From: Flavobacteriales bacterium
GTDB lineage: Bacteria; Bacteroidota; Bacteroidia; Flavobacteriales_F; PHOS-HE28
Length of the DNA: 64,000 nucleotides
Direction of reading: 5' to 3'
Assembly (NCBI GenBank): GCA_020852835.1
Contig: JADZAC010000026.1
Coordinates: 1 to 64,000 of the forward strand
The notes under the pieces: model-generated
What the model was told of the DNA's origin: nothing
Database searches by the model: none
Seen by the model: only the letters and a program-made list of their open reading frames with translations
In this document: positions 53,471-61,319 of the stretch, piece after piece
How the letters are laid out: each line of letters begins with the position of its first letter
Numbering within the stretch: the stretch's first letter is position 1
Made by a program: the position numbers and the translations under genes

Positions 53471-53875
53471 CACAGGCGAGAAGCTTTTAGCATTGAAATA
53501 AGATGCATTGCCCTGGCCTCTCACGGCGTTCGCAAGATGAGGGGGCACGGGTAAAAGGAGGCCATGACATCTCGCCAAGCACGACCCCGTTTTACACCTA
53601 CGCAGCCTTGCCCGCCGCAGCTCGGCCGTGCACCATCGGCCAAATGCCGGCTTGATCGCGGCCATTGCTTGTGAACCTCCGCACAGATCTGCCGTTCAGC
53701 CCTGCATTCCTTGCGTTGCTCGTTCCACCGCATGCTCTCATGGGCGGCCACCATGCTGCTGATGCTGGTGGAGCGCTCAAAGAGAAACCGCGGTGCAGGG
53801 TACGCTGCCCACCAAAAGCAATGCTTCACCTGCACTGAATTGCCCAACCGGCCGCTGCCCCCAGGGCCAGCCGTA

Positions 53876-54676
53876 CTATTTCAGCATTTGTGTGAGCACC
53901 CCGCCATCCACCACGATGTCCGTGCCGGTAATGAATCCGGCGCCATCGCTGATCAGGAAGGCTACCAAACTGGCCACATCCCCAGGCAGGCCATAGCGCC
54001 CTACAGGCGTCATGTCCAAGGTTTTGCGCATCACTTCCGGGTGTTCCTCCAGCGCCTTTTTGGCCATGGGCGTCATGATCACACCGGGTGAGACCGAAAC
54101 GATACGCGCCCCCATACGGCCGAAGCGCATGGCGTTGTCCTTGCAAAGGAGCAGCACGCCGCGTTTGGCGAAATTGTACATGTTGTCGGCGCTGCCTGCC
54201 AGGAAAGGCTCGATCACGGCATAGGCTCCTTCCCTTCGGGGATCACGCAAGGCTCCGTCGTAGCGGGGATCCGGCGGTACCACATGACCCATCATGGAAG
54301 AGAAGAGCACCACGGCGGAACCGGGCGTGGCAAGGCCATAAAAAGCATCCAAGAGCAGTGCCGTGGCCAGCAGGTCAATGGTGAATACCTTTTGGGGGTC
54401 GCCGCCTGTGCCGCTCACGCCTGCCGTGTGCACCAGTCCGCGGAATGGTCCCTGCCGTTTTGAAAACTCCACCAAGCGGGCCACGGATCGCTCATCCGAT
54501 ATATCGCAGGCAAACCCTTCCGCATCTGCACCGGATGCCCGCAGGTCGGCTACGGCACGGTCCACGGCATCCTGCGCGTAGTCCGTGATAACGAGCTTGT
54601 ATGCTTGGAGCGCCCGTGCGCAACTGGTGCCCAATCCACCTGCTCCACCTGTGATCACGATCGTTGCTTTGTCCAT
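53876..54676 (-). CDS. SDR family oxidoreductase
   Basis: 266 aa from MDKATIVITGGAGGLGTSCA; the track start is upstream of the promoter. Cofactor motif TGGAGGLG (about 9-16), active-site Tyr and Lys in MYNFAKRG, VSPGVIMTPM and a C-terminal FITGTDIVVDGGVL. The stretch between the Ser block (VVLFSSMMGHVV) and the Tyr is longer than usual (PDPRYDGALRDPRREG...). Substrate unknown. Confidence 0.9.
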   Translation of the reverse strand: MDKATIVITGGAGGLGTSCARALQAYKLVITDYAQDAVDRAVADLRASGADAEGFACDISDERSVARLVEFSKRQGPFRGLVHTAGVSGTGGDPQKVFTIDLLATALLLDAFYGLATPGSAVVLFSSMMGHVVPPDPRYDGALRDPRREGAYAVIEPFLAGSADNMYNFAKRGVLLLCKDNAMRFGRMGARIVSVSPGVIMTPMAKKALEEHPEVMRKTLDMTPVGRYGLPGDVASLVAFLISDGAGFITGTDIVVDGGVLTQMLK

Positions 54677-54699
54677 TGAACAGCCTTTAGGGGCCAGCC

Positions 54700-54707
54700 C
54701 TAAGGTA
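54700..54707 (-). promoter_or_regulatory. -7-like element TACCTTAG of the SDR gene
   Basis: Plus strand CTAAGGTA, 23 nt before the ATG at 54676. Confidence 0.4.
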
Positions 54708-54935
54708 CGCCACGGCACCCAGCGTTCGTGGATGGTGCCCAATGGTTCCGAAGAAGCGGCATACACGCCGTTCCGGCAGCTGGTAAAATTTCCTTATCAG
54801 CAGCTGGATCGCGGCCGTTGCTCCGTCGCAGCAAGTTCCACCGCAGGGTTTCAAGCGCTTGGCGGAGCCAGTGTGCCACCCGGCGAGCAACCTTCCCCTG
54901 AAATAAGCGTCTTGCCTTTGGCTTGGCGAATCCAC

Positions 54936-54943
54936 TAACTTTA
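54936..54943 (+). promoter_or_regulatory. -7-like element TAACTTTA of the T9SS esterase-like gene
   Basis: 39 nt before the ATG at 54983, with TTTG (54918) at a plausible -33 distance. Confidence 0.45.
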
Positions 54944-54982
54944 CGGAGGATACTTGGAAATCCAACAAACAACCTACCGAAC

Positions 54983-56230
54983 ATGCTGAGAACACTACTC
55001 TTTGTTTCATTCACCTGCATGATACCGGTGGCATTGTCCGCGCAGGATTGTTCCCTCTCATTCGTAGACCCTGAATTCGACTTCCGTACGGAAGCGGACA
55101 CGGTGTACGGCACCGCCACCGGCTACAATGGTGAACCCGTGGAATTGGGCTTGAAACTGTTCAAGCCGGTCGGTGATGGCCAGTTGGAACGCCCCTTGGT
55201 GGTAATGCTGCACGGCGGCTGGTTTGAGAACGGGGAACGACAGGACATGTACGGCATGTGCGAAACACTGGCCCGTTCGGGATGGGCTGCCGCCGCTGTG
55301 AGCTATCGGCAGCAGTTCTACGCCGATGGCGTGCATCCCATGCCTTGGGCATACGACTCGGCCGAAGTGGGCCGTACCATCTACCGGGCCATGCAGGACG
55401 TCAAGGGCGCCATCCGGTACCTGAAAGGCCGACATGAGCTGGACAGCACCAGTACCACCAACATCATTGTGGTTGGGTTCACCGCCGGGGCCTTTGCCGG
55501 TCTTGAGGCTGCTTACCTCACGGAAACCGACCAGAAGCCGACCTATTGCGGGGCCATTGATGATGTGGTGCTGAACGGGAACAACTATGCGCGGCCCGAC
55601 TTGGGCGATGTGGAAGGAGATTTGAACATCAACGGCTTTGACGCTTCGTTCCTGGGGGTGGTGAGCTTCATGGGGGCGATCACCGATCCTTCCTGGATCA
55701 CCGACCAAGGCCCGGCGCTATACACCTACCACCAAACCGGCGACCCCATGGTGGCCTGCGGCCAACAGCGCCCCTACTGGGGGGTGAACCTGAGCATTGC
55801 CAGCCACTATCCGGTGATGAGCGGAGCCTGTGCCATGGATGTGCACGCCCAAGGGTTGAACTTTCCCGCAGGCGCCTACCAATTCAACAGCTATACTGGC
55901 GACTTGCACACCTTGAACGACCCCATCGGGGTATTCACCGATGCCGTGACCTGGGGACGCAGCTTGTTCTGTCCGATGTCGGTAGGCACCATCGAACCGG
56001 CTACCGGGGCCCCGGCAGGCATTTTCCCCAACCCGACCAACGGAACCCTGCATGTCGCCGCCCCGCTGGGCGCCAATGCCCCCTATGTGGTGCGGGATGC
56101 CATGGGCCGGACGGTGCTCAGTGGCCAGCTCACCGGCAACACCCTGGACCTGGCAGCGCTGCCGAACGGGATCTACTGGCTGCAGTTGAAGCATGAGGCC
56201 CCAGGCCATCGGGTGGTGATCGCACGCTGA
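54983..56230 (+). CDS. Secreted alpha/beta-hydrolase-like protein with T9SS sorting domain
   Basis: 415 aa from MLRTLLFVSFTCMIPVALSA (signal peptide). Hydrolase-like domain about 45-330 with oxyanion-type VVMLHGGWFENG (about 73-84). The nucleophile elbow reads VVGFTAGAFAGLEAAY: the expected Ser of GxSxG is Thr167. C-terminal T9SS domain (about 335-415: AGIFPNPTNGTLHVAAPLG ... GIYWLQLKHE). It may be inactive, or use Thr. Strong terminator after the stop. Confidence 0.85.
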   Translation: MLRTLLFVSFTCMIPVALSAQDCSLSFVDPEFDFRTEADTVYGTATGYNGEPVELGLKLFKPVGDGQLERPLVVMLHGGWFENGERQDMYGMCETLARSGWAAAAVSYRQQFYADGVHPMPWAYDSAEVGRTIYRAMQDVKGAIRYLKGRHELDSTSTTNIIVVGFTAGAFAGLEAAYLTETDQKPTYCGAIDDVVLNGNNYARPDLGDVEGDLNINGFDASFLGVVSFMGAITDPSWITDQGPALYTYHQTGDPMVACGQQRPYWGVNLSIASHYPVMSGACAMDVHAQGLNFPAGAYQFNSYTGDLHTLNDPIGVFTDAVTWGRSLFCPMSVGTIEPATGAPAGIFPNPTNGTLHVAAPLGANAPYVVRDAMGRTVLSGQLTGNTLDLAALPNGIYWLQLKHEAPGHRVVIAR

Positions 56231-56249
56231 CCTGTACCGGCATTTCTCC

Positions 56250-56290
56250 GAAGCCGCATGGCCCGTCCGGCCATGCGGCTTCTTGCTTTC
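56250..56290 (+). terminator. Hairpin terminator after the T9SS esterase-like gene
   Basis: GAAGCCGCATGGCC pairs perfectly (14 bp) with GGCCATGCGGCTTC over a 5-nt loop, followed by TTGCTTTCC. Confidence 0.75.
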
Positions 56291-56398
56291 CATGGCTCCC
56301 GTACCCTTGCTCCCGCTCGGGGCCGTTGATAACTACCCTGCCCCTTGCGCCCATGCCCGCCGCCAGCTCGCCATCTTGCGCCGCATCCCGTTCCTCCC

Positions 56399-57844
56399 AT
56401 GAGCCCTACACTGCTCCTCACGATCGTCTTCGGCTATTTTTTGGTGCTGCTCGCGATCGCCTGGTACACTTCCCGCGGGGCCGGTGAGCACAGTTTCTAC
56501 AGCGGCGACCGCAAAAGCCTCTGGTACGTGGTGGCCTTCGGCATGATCGGCACCTCGCTCAGCGGGGTCACCTTCATCAGTGTGCCGGGCTATGTGGCCG
56601 CCAAATCCTGGACCTATTTCCAACTGGTGCTCGGATTCGCGATCGGGTATTGGATCGTGGCCGGTGTGCTGCTTCCCTTGTACTACCGCATGCACCTCAC
56701 CAGCATCTACGGCTACTTGCGGCAACGCTTCGGCATGCACAGTTACCGCACCGGTGCCGGTTTCTTCATCGTTAGCCGCTTGGCCGGGGCCACCATCCGC
56801 ATCTTCGTGGTGCTCAACGTGATCCAGGTCTTCGTGTTGGATGCCATGGGCGTGCCTTTCGAGCTCACCGCTCTGGCCGTAATGCTCATGATCGTGCTCT
56901 ACACCTTGAAGGGCGGGGTGAAGACCATCGTATGGACGGACACCCTGCAAACGCTGTTCATGTTGGGCGCCTTGGTGGGCACGATCATTTACATCACCGG
57001 TACCCCCGGCATGGGCGAATGGCTGCCCAGCCTGCAGGCCAATGGGAGCATGCGCATCCTGGACCTGGACTGGCGCAGTGACAGCTTCTTGCTCAAACAG
57101 GTACTGGCGGGCATGTTCATTACCATCGCCATGACCGGGCTGGACCAGGAGATGATGCAAAAGAACCTCAGCGTGGCCACCGTGGAGGGCTCCAAGAAAA
57201 ACATGCGCGTGTTCAGCGTGATCCTGCTGGGAGTGAACCTGTTGTTCCTGCTGCTGGGCGCGCTGCTCTATTTGTACATCCAACGCAACGGCCTGCCCTT
57301 GCCCGCCCACAGTGATGACGTATTCCCTGCACTGGCCTTGCAGCATTTCCCGCCTTGGCTTGGGCTGCTCTTCATCATCGGCCTGATCAGCGCACTCTTC
57401 CCCAGTGCGGACGGCGCCCTTACCGCGCTCACCGCCAGCACCTGCATCGACCTGATCGGCATCCGGGACAGGGGCTGGGATGAGCGGATGCAAAAGCGTG
57501 TACGCCAAGGGGTGCACCTGGCCATGGCCGCGCTGTTCCTGCTCTTCATACTCTATTTCCACTGGCTGGCCACCCCCACGGTGATCAAAACCCTGTTCGA
57601 CATTGCCGGCTTCACCTACGGCCCGCTCCTGGGGCTGTTTGCCTTTGGTATACTCTTCCAGGCCGTTCCGCAAGAGCGCTGGGTGCCGTGGGTATGCCTG
57701 GCAGCGCCCATCATCACCTACTTCCTCCGCATGTATTCCCAGGAACTGTTCTTCGGCTACAAGATGGGTTTCGAGGTATTGCTGGTGGTAGCCGGCCTGA
57801 CCATACTGGGGTTGTGGGCCTCCAGCCGCTGTAAGCGGGCATGA
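56399..57844 (+). CDS. Sodium:solute symporter (SSS family)
   Basis: 481 aa from MSPTLLLTIVFGYFLVLLAI; the track's 56345 is a TTG. About 13 membrane segments with GTSLSGVTFISVPGYVAAKS (about 47-66, Na+ site region), the family block IYGYLRQRFGMHSYRTGAGF and GLISALFPSADGALTALTAS (Na+ site). Close to transporters of sialic acid or amino acid type; substrate not determinable. Confidence 0.93.
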   Translation: MSPTLLLTIVFGYFLVLLAIAWYTSRGAGEHSFYSGDRKSLWYVVAFGMIGTSLSGVTFISVPGYVAAKSWTYFQLVLGFAIGYWIVAGVLLPLYYRMHLTSIYGYLRQRFGMHSYRTGAGFFIVSRLAGATIRIFVVLNVIQVFVLDAMGVPFELTALAVMLMIVLYTLKGGVKTIVWTDTLQTLFMLGALVGTIIYITGTPGMGEWLPSLQANGSMRILDLDWRSDSFLLKQVLAGMFITIAMTGLDQEMMQKNLSVATVEGSKKNMRVFSVILLGVNLLFLLLGALLYLYIQRNGLPLPAHSDDVFPALALQHFPPWLGLLFIIGLISALFPSADGALTALTASTCIDLIGIRDRGWDERMQKRVRQGVHLAMAALFLLFILYFHWLATPTVIKTLFDIAGFTYGPLLGLFAFGILFQAVPQERWVPWVCLAAPIITYFLRMYSQELFFGYKMGFEVLLVVAGLTILGLWASSRCKRA

Positions 57845-57916
57845 TCCATTGAGCCCCATCGGGCAACGGGCGCGGCCCTGGTACCGTCAACTTGGCGGCC
57901 CCGGCGGGGTTTCTAT

Positions 57917-57924
57917 TACTTTCG
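57917..57924 (+). promoter_or_regulatory. -7 element TACTTTCG of the cytochrome gene
   Basis: 11 nt before the ATG at 57936; leader about 7 nt. Confidence 0.5.
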
Positions 57925-57935
57925 ATCCAGGAACC

Positions 57936-59039
57936 ATGATCGGAAAAAGGGCTGTTCTGCCCATGATCGGTATCGTCGTCGGCATTTTCCTGTCCTGTAG
58001 AAAGGATGGGCCGGTGCCCCCTGACGGCCCGTTGGAGCCCGCACCCGGATCGCCTGTGGTCTTCAACATCGATTCCGTGCCCTACCCCACCCTCAGCCGC
58101 TACAATTTCTTTGAGGCGCCCATGGCCGAGCTCAAACCAGTGCAAGGCGTGCTGCCCTATGCTCCGGTCACCCCGGCTTTCGGGGACTATGCCAAGAAAT
58201 TCCGCTTTGTTTGGATGCCGCCCGGCGCCAAGGCCAGCTACGTGGCAGACCACAAGGCCTTGGACTTCCCGGAGGGCACCGTGCTGATCAAGAGCCCCTA
58301 TTACGACCGGGTGCTTCCAGGCATGGACCGGCGCGTACTGGACACCCGGCTGATGATCAAGAAAAACGGCACCTGGATCTTTGCCGTCTACTTGTGGAAC
58401 CAAGAGCAGACCGAAGCCGTGTTGGACATGTCCGGCAACAACGTTCCCCTGACCTGGGTGGACGACAACGGCCAGCCACACGATGAAGTGTTCCGGGTCC
58501 CTTCGGAAGGGGAATGCCTGGCCTGCCACGTGGACCACAGCACGCCCACGCCGATCAGCCCCAAACCGCAGAACCTCAACAGCACCTTCACCTACGCCGA
58601 CGGCCCCATGAACCAATTGGCCAAATGGGCGGCCCAAGGCTATCTGCAAAGCGGATACCCGGCCAACATTGAAACGGTGGCCCGTTGGGATGACCCGGAC
58701 GAAACGTTGGAACGGCGGGTGCGGGCCTATTTGGACATGAATTGCTCACACTGCCATTACGAAGGCGGATTTTGCAGCTACCGGCCCATGCGTTTTGCCT
58801 GGCACGAATCCTCCGATCCGGTCGATCTGGGCGTATGTGTTCCGCCGCAAGATCCCTTTGCCCCCGGTGTGGACCACATCGTTAGCGCCGGCTCCGCGAA
58901 CCGCTCCATGTTGTACTACCGCATGAATTCCACCGAGGAAGCCGTGCGCATGCCCTTGCTAGAACGCACCGTGCGCGATACAGCCGCATTGGAACTGGTG
59001 AAGGCGTGGATCAACGCCATGCCGGACACCTGCCCCTGA
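57936..59039 (+). CDS. SO2930-type diheme c-type cytochrome, lipoprotein
   Basis: 367 aa from MIGKRAVLPMIGIVVGIFLS with lipobox Cys at about 21; the track extension precedes the promoter. Two CxxCH heme sites: ECLACHVDH and NCSHCHYEGG. The layout (FGDYAKKFRFVWMPPGAKAS, then FPEGTVLIKSPYYD, ending MPLLERTVRDTAALELVKAW) matches the SO2930 family (TIGR03806). Exported electron carrier of unknown partner. The FG-GAP protein follows after 24 nt. Confidence 0.88.
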   Translation: MIGKRAVLPMIGIVVGIFLSCRKDGPVPPDGPLEPAPGSPVVFNIDSVPYPTLSRYNFFEAPMAELKPVQGVLPYAPVTPAFGDYAKKFRFVWMPPGAKASYVADHKALDFPEGTVLIKSPYYDRVLPGMDRRVLDTRLMIKKNGTWIFAVYLWNQEQTEAVLDMSGNNVPLTWVDDNGQPHDEVFRVPSEGECLACHVDHSTPTPISPKPQNLNSTFTYADGPMNQLAKWAAQGYLQSGYPANIETVARWDDPDETLERRVRAYLDMNCSHCHYEGGFCSYRPMRFAWHESSDPVDLGVCVPPQDPFAPGVDHIVSAGSANRSMLYYRMNSTEEAVRMPLLERTVRDTAALELVKAWINAMPDTCP

Positions 59040-59063
59040 AACCACATCCCAAACCCGCCTGCG

Positions 59064-61058
59064 ATGAAAAGAACCCTGCTCGCCCTGCCGCTGAGCCTCT
59101 GTGCATGGCATGCACACGCCCAGAACACCTGCGCCAGCGCAGTCCCCGTGGTGCTGGCCCCGTACTACGTTTCCCAGATCAACGGAGAAACGCCCAACCC
59201 GGTCTGTGCCACCGGTGGCAACAACGCCACTGCGGGGGAGTGGTACAAATACACCGCCGTGATGGACACGTCCATCACCGTTACCACGGACCTGGCGCAG
59301 AATGCCGGGCTGGACACCCGGGTCCATATCTACACCGGTACGTGCGGCAGCTTGGTATGCCATGGCGGTGACGACGATTCGGGCGAAGGCTACCTATCCG
59401 TGGCCACCTTCAATGTCGAAACCGGGCAGACCTATTACATCGCCTTCGACAACAACTGGACATCCTCGGGGTTCACCTTCCAAGTGATGATGACCCCGCC
59501 ACCGACGCCCGTTGCCGGTTTCTTGCCGCAGTTCATCACCACCAACAGCTACGGCTATTGCGTGGTGGACATGAACGACGACGGCCTGGATGATGTCGTA
59601 TCGGTGGACCAGAATTCCATCCTGATCAATTACCAGGTAGCGGGCGGCGGTTTTTCCACTTCGGAATACACCACGGCCACCGCGAACAACATGCCCTCGT
59701 GGAGCATCTGCGCCGGCGATCTGGATGCCAACGGATATAACGACCTGGTGTATGCCGGCAGCGGATTGTCCTTCATGATGGCCAACGCCTCCGGCAACGG
59801 CTACTCCGTGATCAACCAGCCCCAGTACATCTTCTGCCAGCGTTCCAACATGGTGGACATCAACAACGACGGGCTGCTCGACGTGTTCAGCTGCCACGAC
59901 GTGGCCCCTAACGTGTACTACATCAACAACGGCAATGGCACATGGACCTGGAACCAAGGCGGACTGGGCAATGAAGCTTACGGCGGCAACTACGGATCCA
60001 TCTGGATCGACCACAACAACGACGGTCTGACCGACCTGTTCATCGCCAAATGCCGCGGTGCCAACATGCCTGAGAGCATCGATGAACTGTGGCAGAACAA
60101 CGGTAACGGCACTTACTCCAATGTGGCCGCACAAGTCACCAATATCGCCGACTTCCACCAGAGCTGGTCCAGCGCTTGGGGCGATTTCGACAACGACGGA
60201 GACCTGGACGTGATGATCGGTGCCAGTTCATTCAGCGGCGGCGGCCACAAGTTGCTGCGCAACGACCTGGGCTCCTTCACCAACATCACCACCGGTTCGG
60301 GCTTCGACCTGTACAACGGCACCAGCATCGAGTTCATCGCACGGGATTTCGACAACGACGGCTATGTGGATGTACTGGGCGGCGGTTCACTGATGAAGAA
60401 CAACGGGGACATGACCTTCAGCCCCATGGTGGTACCCTTTTACAGCGGCCCCACCGGCGACCTGAACAACGACGGATTCGTGGATGTGCAGAACGACAAC
60501 ATCGTGTACCTGAACATCGGCAACGATAACAACTGGCTGAAAGTGGTCACCAAGGGCATTGAAAGCAACGCCAACGGCATCGGGGCACGCATCAAGATCA
60601 CCACCCCCTCGGGCATCCAAGTGCGTGATGTGGTGAGCGGCGACGGATTCAGATACATGAGCTCCCTTACGGCCCACTTCGGTTTAGGGCCCGATACCGC
60701 GATCACCAGCGTGGTAGTGCATTGGCCCTCGGGCATTGTAGACAGCATTTCGGCACCGCCCATCAACGGCACCCTGACCGTGGTGGAGGGAGAATCCAGC
60801 ACCACCACCGGCATCACCCACCTTCCCGGGGCGGAGATCAGCGTGTTCCCTTCGCCGGCAAGCAACACCCTGCATGTGCAGGTGCCCGGCGGCATCAAGG
60901 GCCAATGGGCGTCCATCACCGACCTTGCGGGCAAGGTGGTGGCGCAGCCTTCGCTTTTCCAAGGCACTGTTGATGTGTCAACCCTGGCCAGCGGACTGTA
61001 CCTCTTGCAAGTGGAAACCACAACCGGCATCCGTACCGTACGGTTCACCAAGGAGTAG
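59064..61058 (+). CDS. Secreted FG-GAP/ASPIC-UnbV protein with T9SS sorting domain
   Basis: 664 aa. Signal peptide (MKRTLLALPLSLCAWHAHAQ), an N-terminal beta-sandwich domain (about 21-145), seven FG-GAP/VCBS repeats each with a Ca2+-loop (DMNDDGLDDV, DLDANGYNDL, DINNDGLLDV, DHNNDGLTDL, DFDNDGDLDV, DFDNDGYVDV, DLNNDGFVDV), an ASPIC/UnbV domain (GIGARIKITTPSGIQVRDVV) and a C-terminal sorting domain (ISVFPSPASNTLHVQVPGGI). Surface or released Ca-binding beta-propeller, CRTAC1-like; ligand unknown. Confidence 0.93.
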   Translation: MKRTLLALPLSLCAWHAHAQNTCASAVPVVLAPYYVSQINGETPNPVCATGGNNATAGEWYKYTAVMDTSITVTTDLAQNAGLDTRVHIYTGTCGSLVCHGGDDDSGEGYLSVATFNVETGQTYYIAFDNNWTSSGFTFQVMMTPPPTPVAGFLPQFITTNSYGYCVVDMNDDGLDDVVSVDQNSILINYQVAGGGFSTSEYTTATANNMPSWSICAGDLDANGYNDLVYAGSGLSFMMANASGNGYSVINQPQYIFCQRSNMVDINNDGLLDVFSCHDVAPNVYYINNGNGTWTWNQGGLGNEAYGGNYGSIWIDHNNDGLTDLFIAKCRGANMPESIDELWQNNGNGTYSNVAAQVTNIADFHQSWSSAWGDFDNDGDLDVMIGASSFSGGGHKLLRNDLGSFTNITTGSGFDLYNGTSIEFIARDFDNDGYVDVLGGGSLMKNNGDMTFSPMVVPFYSGPTGDLNNDGFVDVQNDNIVYLNIGNDNNWLKVVTKGIESNANGIGARIKITTPSGIQVRDVVSGDGFRYMSSLTAHFGLGPDTAITSVVVHWPSGIVDSISAPPINGTLTVVEGESSTTTGITHLPGAEISVFPSPASNTLHVQVPGGIKGQWASITDLAGKVVAQPSLFQGTVDVSTLASGLYLLQVETTTGIRTVRFTKE

Positions 61059-61284
61059 CGCCCGCCTGCTGAGCAGCGCGAACGCCCGCGGCAGCCGTAT
61101 CCACTGCAAATTTCGGCACGCCAAGGTACTGGTACCGGGTGCCGCAGGCATGGTTTCCGCCCGAGTTGCCGGTTCCCCAGGCTCCGCGCCTGCGTACCAT
61201 GCCGTATTTCTGCGACAACCCTGCACGGAGCGAACGGGAATTGCTCCCGGCCGTTCACCAGCCGGCCAATTTTGCTGGAATGAG

Positions 61285-61292
61285 TAGCTTGG
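61285..61292 (+). promoter_or_regulatory. Possible -7-like element TAGCTTGG
   Basis: 27 nt before the ATG at 61320. CAATTTTG at 61267-61274 is an alternative, 45 nt upstream. Confidence 0.3.
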
Positions 61293-61319
61293 CATCCCGT
61301 TTCCAAGTGCTGCCATCCC

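Larger units (their letters stand above)
53153..53875. other. Gene-free stretch with palindromic repeats
   Basis: No convincing gene. The left half holds four palindromes of GACCCCG type (listed separately). The right half (about 53520-53860) contains a 108-residue minus-strand ORF with an Arg/Cys/Trp-rich composition unlike its neighbours; it may be a decayed gene but no family is recognised. Confidence 0.7.
54677..54982. other. Divergent intergenic region
   Basis: 306 nt between divergent genes with a promoter at each end (54700 and 54936). Nothing else is seen; the short ORFs here are shadows. Confidence 0.6.

Noticed and set aside
53521-53847. 108-aa minus-strand ORF in the gene-free stretch
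   Set aside because: Arg/Cys/Trp-rich, no family resemblance, no promoter; possibly a remnant but not supportable as a gene.
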